From Centropus unirufus (taxonomy: Eukaryota; Chordata; Aves; Cuculiformes; Centropidae), in NCBI GenBank assembly GCA_013397695.1, contig VYZI01000256.1, positions 531,687 to 595,686 of the forward strand: DNA of 64,000 nucleotides. The letters are read 5' to 3'. Positions 1-11,200 of this stretch are shown here, in pieces. Positions within the stretch are counted from its first letter, which is position 1; every line of letters begins with the position of its first letter. The notes below the pieces were generated by a model. It did no database searches. It was not told the origin of the DNA and was given only the letters and a program-made list of their open reading frames with translations. A program made the translations under genes and the position numbers.

Positions 1-188
1 ACGTCCCTCATCATCTCTCAGGCCCTTAACCACAGTATTTTCACCTCTGCAGTCTCCCCTGCTGCCGAACGCATCCGCTTCATCCTCGGAGAGGAAGATG
101 ACAGCCCGGCACCCCCACAGCTCTTCACCGAGCTGGATGAACTTCTGGCCATCGATGGACAAGAGATGGAATGGAAGGAGACTGCAAG
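1..188 (+). CDS. SLC4A4: SLC4A4 exon 1 of window (5' cut), start of cytoplasmic N-terminal domain
   Basis: The frame is open from base 1 and gives 62 codons plus two bases of a split Arg codon; the donor GT is at 189-190. Residues NHSIFTSAV followed by SPAAERIRFILGEEDDS match human NBCe1-A around residues 33-58 as recalled, so this is the extended exon used by the kidney-type NBCe1-A transcript. TELDELL and GQEMEWKETAR follow, the conserved SLC4 start of the cytoplasmic domain. The nine residues before NHSIF (TSLIISQAL) match human poorly. No start codon is visible because the exon begins upstream of the window. NBCe1-B/C transcripts should enter this exon at base 53. Confidence 0.93.
31..53 (+). 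promoter_or_regulatory. SLC4A4: Internal 3' splice site (NBCe1-B/C entry) inside NBCe1-A coding sequence
   Basis: A pyrimidine-rich run ending TATTTTCACCTCTGCAG places an AG at 51-52. Splicing here would leave TC at 53-54 to complete a codon begun in an upstream exon. In mammalian NBCe1-B the junction reads LI-SPAAERI, and an incoming A gives ATC (Ile). Read through, the same bases give GTC (Val), the NBCe1-A residue. The phase therefore fits both known mammalian isoforms. The upstream B-type exon is outside the window, so use of the site is inferred. Confidence 0.78.
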
Positions 189-412
189 GTGGGTCAGTTT
201 TCCTTTACTCCAAAAGGGAAGGGCAGCTGCACAGAACTGCTATGGGAAATGCCTTTTAAACATTCAGTTGGGTAATATCTGTGCTACTGAATCGCCACCG
301 AAAGGAGCCTGTGTAAATCAGATTGCCTTTCTTTGATAAATAATGAGAAAATTCGAGGATGTGTTTAAATGTTCTTTTGAAACAAACACCAGAAGGAAAT
401 AGAGCGCTGGGT

Positions 413-550
413 TGTAGAATCATGGGATGGTTTGGCTTGGAAGGGACCTAAAAACCCATCCTATTCTATGGGTTTCAGTGGGACAGCTCCCACTGAATTG
501 GGGTGCTCAGAGCCCCATCCAGCCTGGCCTTGATCATTTCCAGGGATTGA
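413..550 (-). mobile_element. CR1 LINE 3'-end fragment
   Basis: The + strand shows GAATCATGGGATGGTTTGG, then GGAAGGGACC and AGCCCCATCCAGCCTGGCC, the complement of a CR1 3' end. It is degraded and 5'-truncated, as is usual for avian CR1. Confidence 0.85.
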
Positions 551-1840
551 TTTGACCAGTTTTCCTCTGGAGAGCCAACAGACACATAGGCTTGTTAGTG
601 CTTTGCAAAGAGGAACGGAGCAGTCACAAACCAGTGTCTGAGTAACACTGCTGTGTGTGTGTCAAAGCAACCTCCGTTCTGTTGCCCAAAAGCGGATTGG
701 AGCCTGACCTCGCTGTGCACGACAAGCTGGGTAGTTCTGAGTGTGTCTCTCTCCTGGCAAGTTGCCATCATTTAACTGATGAAATTAATTTTAAATCAGC
801 AAAAAACTTAAAGATTGTTTTCTTTGGAGGATGTTATTCAAGGTGTGTGTTAAAGGCTGGATTGGGTTGCCTGCTTTCAGATGCCTGCTAAGGTTCTCTG
901 CCTGTTTCTTTGGTGCCACTGTTGCTTCAGTCAAAAAACCATACCCAATACCCTGTTTTTTCCTATCTGGTTGATAGAAGTTTCATACATTTTAGTTCTG
1001 AACACAACCAAAAGAGCTATTGGATTGGATTCAGGCTCTGAAGGCTGCTCTTTATCCCCTGGCCATAGAAAGTTTTTATCTATTAGTACAGTTGAAATAT
1101 TTGTCTTGGATTTTCCTGGAAAGAGAAATCCCTAACTGTCCTCTGGTTGCTGGGAGGGCTTGAAATGTCCCACTAGAAAGAGGTGCTCACCCATCCAGAG
1201 AGCTGTCTGACTCTGCCTTCCCTATTCCTAACCCTGTTGCTTTCTGTTTACTGTGGCTGAGCTCTTTCCCCACTCTGAGCCCCAAGGGCTCCTGCCCTGC
1301 TGCTTGGTAGCCCATGTTGTGTGGTTACCTTAATGTGCTTTACCTGTGCTCTGCCTGCTCCACCACATACTCTCTTACCCTCTTATCTTCCTCTATTTCA
1401 CTTGCTTGGGAGAACTTATTGAAAGACTTTCCACGTTTTACTCTTTTAACTTCTTACTCATTGGCCATCCCTTTCTCCCTTTATCGCTGTTCTCCCCTCT
1501 TGTCAATAGATCAGTGCTTGCATTTGCTCACCTGTGCCAGCCACCGCTGCTTTTGACATCAGGTTACACTTTCCTCTCTCCACTTAGCTCTTTGGGATTT
1601 GATGCAGTTTGATAAAGCTTTTTCTCCATTCAGACCTTAGTGTGGTATTTCTGATGGAGTGGACTCTTCAGTCCCTCCTTTATGGTATGATTCTTGGGAA
1701 GCTCTCTTTTCCTTCAGTCCATAAATCCAGCCACCAGAAGGACGATGCCCGGTGTCCTGCAGGCAGATCACAAAGCCCTTCTATTTCTTTGTCATGAGCC
1801 TTGGGCTCTTGCATTCCAAGGAGCTTCCAGTGGGTTATGA

Positions 1841-1910
1841 TAGAATGGAATCATAGAATGATTTGGGTTGGAAAGGACATTTATAGGTCATCCAGTCCAA
1901 CCCCTTGCAC
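1841..1910 (-). mobile_element. CR1 LINE 3'-end fragment, short
   Basis: AATCATAGAATGATTTGGG, GGAAAGGAC and CATCCAGTCCAACCCC in order mark the last ~70 bases of a reverse-oriented CR1 copy. Confidence 0.8.
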
Positions 1911-4263
1911 TCATATGCTTGCACTCTTCATACTGCCAAGTGGCTCTAGAGAAAAAAGGGAGGTTTTCTTCTTCTCTGGCAACTGATTTCTGGTTTTATG
2001 TGTTTTCACATGCCTTGGTGTGCTGGATGCAGGTGTGTATATGATTCTCTCTCTTTATAGAAACATATATTCATTACATCCTGTAAGCACCGTGTTGAGG
2101 CAGTCTAATTCCTAAACTTGGCCCAACCTCATGTGGTTTTGGTGATAGTGATCTTGCACAGTCTGTGATTGCTCAGGAGTTTTCAGCATCTTCCTGAAAT
2201 GACCTAATCCTGCTCACCAAACCCTGCTGGAGGCTACAGAGGGCTCCTGCTGCAGGACATACTGGCTTGCACTGGTGAGCTCTGTGCTTCAGTGAGCATG
2301 GAGGCTGCCAGCTGCTCACCTTGCTGTGGCGATTTGGTCTAGGACTTGAAAGGGTTTTTGTTTTAAAAGGGCTTAGCAAATAATACTGTCCCTTCCTGAG
2401 CTGTCTTGGGCAATAGAAACACAACTGGGACATGGCACAGGAAATCTCTAGCAAGAATCCTAAAGCTACGGACTAAAAGGTGTTTCTAGCAGGGGACCTT
2501 AAGTTCCCCTCTTGCTTCTTGATTTACATCAGTTTGGCTGTGTAGCAACCACACTATGAATGGGCTCTTCCTGTCCCCCTGCATGTGGTGGATGTTTCTG
2601 AGCTTGGGTAAGATCGGCCCTTGAGCAGGGCTTGAGGATGTTACATTCCTCTGCACGGCCCTCTTGCCTGTTAGCACCTTGAGGTGTGGGATGGTGGGTC
2701 ACAGTAGAGGGACGCTTTGAAAAGGCATCCTTAATGTACACAGGGATTCCCAACAAAGCCTATTAGAAATAGAGTAGGAAAAGGGAAGGTTTATTGCTGT
2801 TAAAACGTAACCTAAAGATTTGGGTCACTGAGTGCTCGTTGTTTGTTTTGTTGGTGCTCATAATTGATTTAATTGGTGCAGACAGACAAGTTCTTCATTA
2901 AGATGTGAATGTTTGCATTTTAGCACTAGTCACAAGATACAGAGTGAGCTGGGAAAAGAATAGGACCTGAAGCAGTCTATTTTGGTGCTCATTTGGGGAC
3001 CAAGTTGTGTCCTCCATAGCATGGGAATTGGCATTCTAAAAGGCCGGGAGACGGTGGAAAGATCATGAGGTTGCAAATAAAAGGAATGAAAAGAATATGG
3101 GATGTTGGAAAAGGTGTTTTATGTTCTGCTATGGTCTCTTCTATAATATAAGCTCTCTTTCCGGGGTGAAAGAGACATAACAGAATGTGGGTGGTTTATA
3201 TTCTCTGACACGGTCATGGGAATGTTGAGTAACTCTTTTACATGGAGTGCAGCTGCAGGCGGCAAGAATGTGTAGATGTCAAGAACAGAGTGGGATAGAG
3301 ATGAGGAAGGTGATTTGGTTGTTTGCTTTCTCACATAACAGTGGAGATAATCCTTGCCCTGGAACGGTGCTGTGCTGCACTGGCTGCAGGCAGCGCTGCT
3401 TTCAGTGCTTGGGAAGCTCTGTTTGAAGCTCTCCAAGTCTATATTCACGTGATGGGAAGCAGATACTGGTTAAATTTATGGAAGTATGAACACATGGATA
3501 GCTTTGCTTAACCGAGCATTTGTGTTGGTTCCCATAGCGGTCGGTGTTGGTTTGCAAAGGAGATGGCATTGGTTTGTGTAGGGGATGGTGTGCACCAGGG
3601 CTTAAGAACCAAGTGCGTAAAGCTGCTCTGGGGCATTGGGAAGGCACCTCACTGCCACTGGATTCCCACTGGAATGGATTGGCGTGGAGGCTCCCTGGGA
3701 ACAGAGATACTCCAGGAGCTGTGCCAGTAGCACAAGGGATCGTTCCAACTGGTTTGTAGGTTAAAATTAGTTTTATTGTATTTGTATTGTGGGTTGTAGT
3801 GAGAAAAGTAAACGGAAAGCAAATATTGAGTAATACTTGTGAATAATGGGCTTTCACTGCAGGGACAAACACTTGGTAATTTGTGGCCTTTATGAGGACA
3901 AACTGCCTCTCAGTCGCCCGTCAGGTAGAGCCTCTGAGATTCAGGGTTTGCAGTGGCCAAGGCCCTCAGGTGTTCTAGGAAATACCCAGATTTTTGTGAA
4001 ACTTATTAATTTGAGATCAATCCACTCTTTTAGCTTGAGGTAAAAGCATTTAAAAAAAATCCAAAACCTCCAAAAGAGATTGTTGTGATGGAAAAGCAAG
4101 ACTGATTCATCCTCACTTAGTATATTTTTCAGGATTAAGTACAATATTGCTTGGTGTTGGTAATATTCTTCAAAACTGATTTATGAGCTTCCTTACCTTT
4201 ACAAGTGGGGATTTTGTCTTAATAATCCCCTGGAATTCGCATTTTCCACATATGTTAACAAGG

Positions 4264-4330
4264 TATAGAACCATGGAATGATTTCAGCTGGAAGGGCCCA
4301 TAAAGCCCATCCAGTTCCACCCCTGCCACA
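4264..4330 (-). mobile_element. CR1 LINE 3'-end fragment, short
   Basis: ACCATGGAATGATTTCAGC, GGAAGGGCCCATAAAGCCC and ATCCAGTTCCACCCC form the reverse complement of a CR1 tail. Only about 65 bases are recognisable. Confidence 0.78.
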
Positions 4331-5462
4331 GGTTTTCTCAGGACAAGGGGAAAAAGCACTTCAGCTTTGCTATTCCCACACATGGAGCTTACACCAAGGC
4401 CATGGCTGGGTGCTGCCCTAGAGGAAGGTGATTCCTCCTTTTCCCGGCCCAGTAAAGGTCAGAGCTGGGGTAGGCTCCTCCTTGAGCCCTGCCGAAGAAG
4501 CTGTTTGCTCTCTCCCAGGCTGGGGGCAGTGGAGCCAAGGGCAGGGTTAAGCCTGGAGGTGGAGGTGGGGTGAAGCTTCCTGCTCACCTGCTGTTAGGAC
4601 TGGGATTTAGGGGTGTAAAGAGTATTTTGCACAGACCAGGATTTAACCTTTGCTCTAATCTTCAACTAGAGATGAGCTTTCTGTTTTGCCAGAGCTGCAT
4701 TGTTAAATCATTAAACAATGGCTGGAGAGTGAAGGAATAGAATGAGCCCCTTAATTTGGGTCTTTTCCCTTGGTGGCTCACTTGTTCTGCTGGGAAGATC
4801 CTCAGCTTTGGTTGGAATGCGCTTCGCTCCTCCACCCATTGCCCCGTGCCAGCCTGTAGTGTTCGATTCTGCTGAGTTTTGGCAGTTTTCAGTTTTTATA
4901 CTTAGATATTAGTCACCTTATTTCCAGAAATGCTGATTTTCTCTTCTTCTCATCCTTGTTATGGAGCTGTGGGTACTCAGCCCTTCTCACTTGAGCTTAT
5001 CGAAGTGTGCAGGTTGTGACCTGCCCTTCTCTGCGGTGGGTATGGGGAACTGGTGGTTGAGTTGTGGTGGTGTTCTTGATGCAGGGCTTGGCTGTACAGA
5101 CCAAGGAGGGAATGTCCAGCTCTCAGCGGAGTCACTGAAGCTGCCCATGTACTCCTGGCCTGGAGTAAACATCAGCTAACGCATGTTGGTTTAAGTCTTG
5201 GTGAAAGCTGTTAAGATAGCATGCTTTACCTCACATTTGCAGTAGTCGAGCAGCAGGCAGAGCATTATCGCCGCCCAGCTGACACATACCCATTCATTAA
5301 GCCTTCGCAACTTGATCACGGATTTGCGGCCTCGGAGCCGTGTGGGAAAACCCTTGTGCTTGAACTTGTCAGTATGTGGTGATGGCTCGGCTCTGTTGCT
5401 ACTTCCAGAGACGTGTGCCTGCGAGGAGCCAACAACTAACTCATTGCTCTGCCCTCTCATAG

Positions 5463-5623
5463 ATGGATCAAGTTTGAGGAGAAGGTTGAACAAGGTGGGG
5501 AGCGATGGAGCAAACCGCACGTGGCCACCTTGTCCCTGCACAGCTTGTTCGAGTTAAGGACGTGTATAGAGAAAGGCTCAATCATGCTGGATATGGAGGC
5601 CTCTTCTCTCCCGCAGGTGGTGG
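5463..5623 (+). CDS. SLC4A4: SLC4A4 exon 2 of window, cytoplasmic domain core
   Basis: 161 nt: one base completes the split Arg, then 53 codons, then the first base of Glu; donor GGTAAGTA. It encodes WIKFEEKVEQGGERWSKPHV and ATLSLHSLFELRTC, the hallmark start of the SLC4 (band 3) cytoplasmic domain, followed by IEKGSIMLDMEASSLPQVV. Human-equivalent residues are about 87-140. Against human as recalled, the R in LDREAS is M here and the final L is V. All other positions are the same or conservative. Confidence 0.96.
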
Positions 5624-8021
5624 GTAAGTAAAGCTGCCTCAGCTCTTGCCCTCCATTCTTCCCTACAGATTTGTGTTAACCCTAATGATGGCTTCACAGA
5701 TGGTTTTGTGGAAAAGATAGAAGAAATCATAGAATCACAGAGTCATGGAGGTTGGAAAAGGCCTTTCAGCTCATCCAGTCCAACCATCAGGCTAACCCCA
5801 CCATGCCTGTCAAACTGTGTCCCCAAGTGCCACCTCTGCATGCTTTTTGAAACCCTCCAGGGATAGGGACTCCACCACTGACCCACACAGGAAAATAAAG
5901 AAATATTCCTCCAAGGAATAACAGGGAAAACTCGAAAGTGCACGAAGAAAGAAAATAGGCAAATGGAAAGAGTTGTTCTCAATTGAGGAAGAAGAGTGAA
6001 AAATCAATATTGGTGGTAATTAATGCTCGCCTTGAACTGCTTTTTGGTGAAGATACAGATCCATTTGGATTCTGAAGCAGAATCCTAAGTTGAATCCTGA
6101 AATACCACTGTGTGTGTGTGAAAGGGTTAGCGTACACAGACTTGATTTATGTTTCCCATCAGAAATGGAACATGTAAAAGGCCCCCTTTCTCTTTTGGCC
6201 CAAGAGGTTGGACTGTGCTCTTGGGTGAGGTCCAGTGGAGGCAGGTGAGTAGGCTCCAAATTGCTGTGGTATGGAATTACTGGGTGTTGCACTAGTTTGT
6301 AAGGCTTGGAATTATGAAAACTGCCCTTGATGTTGCCTACAAAGTTTTGAGCTTGGCTTTGTAGGTGTTCATGATAGTGTTTTCTCTTCCTTTGTTTTTA
6401 TGCCCGTGTATCCAAATGCACAGCTTAAAGAAACCAACCCCAAAGCCTCTGAAGTTTTATGCTGCAGCTGAGCGTGCCCCAGAAGACAACGGCTGATGTC
6501 AATAGTCCATGTGTTAGTTCTCAAACATTAAAGTTCTTTTTGAAGTCACTCGGAGATGTCCCCTCCAATATCCTTCTCTAGCACCCCAAATTAAATCTAA
6601 TTCCTAGGGAGATTAAATTCCGCATCAGTGGTGGCTGTTGCTGCAGCACCATCCTGACTGGGGTAGTTTTATTGGTCCAGACCCTTAATCCAATAGACTG
6701 AGATGTCCAAGAAGCCTGTAAACTTGATCTCCAGAATTATTTAATCACTGTCGCTTGGTTGGGATCTGATAGGGAGACTCAGGAAAGAAAAACTCTGCTC
6801 TCTTGGTTGATCTGTATTTTGCCAGGAGCATGGAAGGGAGGATACACTTGCCAGGTGGAGGAGGACAAACTTGATGAAGACAGGCATGTTGTTCTGAAGG
6901 AAGTATTCCAAACGTCACTAACAAAAAATAGGAACACCAGAAGCTTCTAGGAAAATGACACTTTACAGAAATAAACCTTTTGCCCTACGTTGCGTGTACC
7001 CACACCAACACGCACAGCACTCTCCTTTCCCAGGTGGGATGGCAGGGCTAGGCTTTTGTCCCTTGTCATCAGAAGGGGCTTTGGTTCCTGGGTGGCTAGA
7101 GCGAATGGCTTTCTGACTCACTGAGTTAGCAAATGTGATGCATGTTATGCCTCCCCTTTCCTATAACTTTTATTGTTAGCACAAATAAAAGTTACCAGTA
7201 GACAAATCGGAGCTGCCACTTCCCCTGGGGGACAGCACGTTAACTGGAGTCATCAAGGGAACAACTTAATGTGAGACTTAATGCACAAGAGAGAGTCTTA
7301 ATAAATCTGGCTGCCTTATTCTTCTCTCTCTCTGGGACGGGGGAGCAGAGAGGAGAGAATTGATGGGAAGTGAGCAGTCCTTGCACTGGGCTGGGAGCCT
7401 TTTATCCTGGTGATTCAGTTAAAGGCAAAGCCACGTGAAACACCCTATGACAGTTGGAGCAAGTTCTGCCTTTTGTAGTCATCATCACTTCAGCTCCTAG
7501 AGTGATTTAATTAGTTCTTCGTCCTTCCTATCATTAGATTAGGTTTTACTGGGGGCCTGCGAGGTGAATGCAGGTCTTGTTGAGCCTGACAGTTTTACCA
7601 TGTTTTTTAGGGGAGCACACTGGAACTTGCAATGTAGTTGTAGCTTCTTTACAACACTACAGGGCCAGAGCAGTTCCCTTTCTGAACTAAGAGCAGTCCT
7701 ACCCTGGGTACAGTGGAATTTAGGTAGGCTCAGAGGCTGCTATGGAAACAGCAGAGCAGAGGCTTGGTGCAATAGATATGTGCTGATGGGTTTTGCTGGG
7801 TGGAAATGCCTGCATTCCGTTTTTAAAGAAAGGCTTAAAAGAGGTTCCCATAAAAAATAAAGCAGCAAAATCTGGAGGTGATTTTGAGATGGGAAGGAAA
7901 GCCTCCACAAGGTAGGGTGAGGATCATCTGCCTCTCGCCCTCTGCTCTCCCTTAATGCAGCTGAGGTTTGTGCTTTGTGTTTAACCATCCTCTCCCTCAC
8001 CCCTTCCTCTGTGTGCGACAG
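5624..8021 (+). other. SLC4A4: Intron 2 of window
   Basis: This 2.4-kb intron has one CR1 fragment near its start and a short TG run near 6110. Nothing else is recognisable. Confidence 0.85.
5727..5888 (-). mobile_element. CR1 LINE fragment, different subfamily from most in the window
   Basis: AATCATAGAATCACAGAGTC, GGTTGGAAAAGGCC, CATCCAGTCCAACC and then CCCTCCAGGGATAGGGACTC are the reverse complement of a CR1 3' end. The internal part (TGTGTCCCCAAGTGCCACC) differs from the type seen at 28527 or 52456, so this is a separate subfamily. Confidence 0.87.
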
Positions 8022-8201
8022 AAATGATTGTTGACAATCAGATCGAGACGGGGCTTTTGAAACCGGAACTGAAGGACAAGGTCACCTACACGCTGCTCAG
8101 GAAGCACCGACACCAGACCAAGAAGTCCAACCTGCGCTCGCTGGCTGACATCGGAAAGACCGTCTCCAGTGCAAGTAGGATGTTTTCCAACCCCGATAAT
8201 G
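8022..8201 (+). CDS. SLC4A4: SLC4A4 exon 3 of window, cytoplasmic domain with optional nine-residue tail
   Basis: 180 nt: two bases finish Glu, then 59 codons (MIVDNQIETGLLKPELKDKV onward), then one base of Gly; donor GGTAATG. LRKHRHQTKKSNLRSLADIG and KTVSSASRMFSNPDN match human residues about 141-199 almost exactly as recalled (H to N in VDNQ, T to S in MFSN). The exon is phase 1 at both ends and a multiple of three, so skipping would keep frame. An internal donor at 8175 can drop the last nine residues. Confidence 0.97.
8171..8179 (+). promoter_or_regulatory. SLC4A4: Alternative 5' splice site removing RMFSNPDNG (NBCe1-D/E type)
   Basis: GCAA|GTAGGA lies 27 nt before the main donor at 8202. 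Use of the GT at 8175-8176 joins A to the GC of exon 4, giving AGC (Ser), so SSAS-SPAM is made and exactly RMFSNPDNG is lost. This nine-residue deletion is what distinguishes NBCe1-D and -E in mammals. The site is visible here; its use in birds is inferred. Confidence 0.72.
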
Positions 8202-11200
8202 GTAATGCAGAGGCTAACTGGCTATAGCCTTCCCTTGTAGAGCAGCCCCCCAAACTCACCTGCCAACAACTAACTGCATTGGCCTGACAATGCTTTTCTA
8301 ACCCGTGATCAGCATAGCGAGACCCACGCTGATGGCCCATCAGTGGTGGGCTCTGCAGGCTGCTTTGGCCGTGGCACATCGCTCTTACCGTATCTTCACT
8401 GGACGGAGTGGGAGAGGAGGGGAGGTGGCCGGCAGGCAGCAGAAGGCACAAGGGAGGCAGAGAGATGCTCTTGCAGCTGGCAGGTAGGAGATGAGATAGG
8501 AGTAGTGACAGGAAAGAGAGATTTACCAAAAACTCTACCTGTGCCTGAACCTGAAAGGCTGATCATCTGGAATGTTTGGTCAGAGCTGAAGCTTCTGTGA
8601 GTGTTTGATGGCCCTCCTAATAAAAACATCATCTGAATAGTAACCTCTAGCTTGCATTTTATTGCCATGCAATCATTGTCCAGTGTGGGTAAAGCTGATG
8701 TCCATCTCTCTTTGTTCATTCTAAAATGGTTTTGTGGTCTACGTTGTGAATCTGTCTCTGTTTCTGCCTAAAAATGGCATCGTGGATAGCTCAGTGCTCA
8801 CGGTAGTGTCTGTGACGTGTGCGTGCATGTGTGGTTGCAGACAGCGCTAGAGGCCTTGGCACTGACTCGGTACTCACCCATTCATTGAGATTTGCAACCT
8901 CTAACTAGTGGGAATCACAAAGAGGAGCTTCAAGCCTCTTGTCCTGTCTTGGAACTCTGGAACTGCCTCCTGGTGCAGTCTAGGAATCTGGCTCCAAGTT
9001 GGCATTTTAAAACACAGAGAAATGAAAGCAAGTGAAGAGATTATTGCTCCATTTGCAATTTGCCTTGCTCCATTTAAGGCCTCTTAGCTCTCTGCGTGCT
9101 GCTTCTAAAACTCGTCCTAACACTCCTCCCTAACCTCTTATCACACTTTATCAATATTTCCTACTTTTCTTTTTTCCAGCAGATGTGTATATGCATGTGA
9201 AAAGTAATTATTGCTCTTGTTGATGCCTCTTGTCATGTATAAGTGCCTTGAAACTACAGTGGTGAAGTGAATAACACCAAGGTGTGATAACGTGAAAGAA
9301 GGGAATGTCCTCGTTGTGCAGCATTGTGGGGACTCCCTGCAGGAGTCCAATGAAGCAGAGAGTGCCTTGCAGAGCCCTGTAAAGCTCTGGGAATTGAGCT
9401 TAGCAAGGCTGGACAAGGTGGATGGTGCATGCTAGAGAGACAGGAGCCTGTTCCAGAGCACACTGCGGTGAGGGGAAATGTTCTGGACATCACCAGGGTT
9501 TTTTGCTTTTGGCCTGCACATTTCCCAAGCCTTGAGCAGACACCTTGCTAACGGGGTGATGTACCCGGACTGGAATGCCTGTCTGTGGAGGGCCAGAGCC
9601 TGGAGGGGTGGTGGTCAGGAGCGTGAGCTAAACTGTGGCTCCTCAAGCTCCCCTGCTCATTTCTCAGGTCTAATATTTGTAGGTGCCTCCATGTTTTGCC
9701 CTTAACTCATCCAGACCCTTCAGATCCCTGGTGGAAGCCTCAGTCATGCCCAGACTGGGCACCCAGTGAGTAACTCCTGTTTGTTTGCAGTTGGGATTAA
9801 GGAACAGGGTTCTTTCCAGCACATGCTCAGAGGTTTCCATTGTGTCCTGCCTGCTTTTTGCATGGAAGGCGTCTGCTTTCTGTTAAAAGAAGGAAATGGC
9901 TGTGGCAGGTAGAATACATAAGGATTATTTGTGGTGTTGTCTGTAGGTATCAGTTACCACCTCTGTGACTAATGCACTTTCTGGACATTTGAAAGGACCA
10001 ATGGGTTTGCCTTGAGGAGAAGAACCCTGGACTCTAACCACACTGAATGGGAGGCAAAACAAAAGAGGGGCATGTCTTTAACACACGTCACTCGGGTGCT
10101 CAGTCGCCTTGTGCGTGGTGTAGGGGATGCCCTCCAGCCCCAAGCCCCATTCCTTCAGGTAGGCACTGCGACACTGAGGATTATGGGAACAGGGAGAGAC
10201 GTTTCCCAGCTGACCTGTGACATGCCTGTGATTCCAGAGTCAGACCTAACCTTACAGATGAGCAGGTAGCTCCTGGCTGTTGGCAGTGTCTCTGGGCTTG
10301 GGCAGTGATGGACTTTTTCCTGTCTTATGGTTGAATCAAGCTTAGTGTTCCATTCTGAGTACCCGTCTCAGGAAGATCCTAAGGTCTGGAAATGTTAAGA
10401 GGCATTTAGGATTGTCTGTTTCATGTCTTTAATGAGTAGTGCCTCCTTCAGACACATCAGGAGTCTAACTGAAGGGGTTAAAATGGTCTCTGTATCCATC
10501 TCCCTCCACTAGATTGCATCTGGTTTGACTGCACCACACACTTGTGACAGCCTCCTCCTTTTCCAGCAGCTGGTAGATGTCCGATTCTTCCTTTTGCCAC
10601 TTAGAGTCATTCCTTGAGGGGCCATCAAAACCTTAGAGTGTTACAGATTGATCAGCATTTACTTTGGTTGGAAGGTAAATGATGCAGAGGGCGTTATTTG
10701 ACTGTGCCTTGGCGGGTAGCCCTGCCTCTGTGCTGCACGGAGCTGGATGTTCTGGGCAGGGGAGAGGGAAAATACCATGCTTGTCCTGGGAGGAGAATGC
10801 TGATGGAGGGTGTTTGTCTAAGTCCTTGCTCCAGCTTGTTTCTCATGGCCAAGGGCATCCTTTACTTGGACCCTGGGGGACTTCATTTTTCATTCCTTTC
10901 TTTCTCTTGTTTGAAGGGGCTGTGGGGGTCCTGTCTCATTTGGGCCCATTCCTTCCTGGCTCTTTCGAGCCTGCTGGCTGACCTTCAGCTGCTCCTTTCA
11001 TGTGGCTTTGCCTCTGCTTCCCCACCTGGGCTGTTGATGTGTTATGGGAATGTATAATGCATTATGTTCCGTGACAGTGCAAGGGCTTTGAGACCTCAGG
11101 AGGGAGAGACTGCCACACAAAGGGACATGCTTGATGAAGAGCTGTTACTGTTATTCATTATTTACACTTTAATGAAAAAGTAGCTCCAGGATGGATTTGA

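Larger units (their letters stand above)
189..5462 (+). other. SLC4A4: Intron 1 of window
   Basis: This 5.3-kb intron contains three CR1 scraps (near 413, 1841 and 4264) and a short TG run near 650. Otherwise I see no conserved or structured element. Open frames here are short and lack any recognisable protein similarity. The acceptor reads TGCCCTCTCATAG before the exon at 5463. Confidence 0.85.

Noticed and set aside
6111..6121. TG microsatellite
   Set aside because: Only five to six units, too short to list as a repeat.
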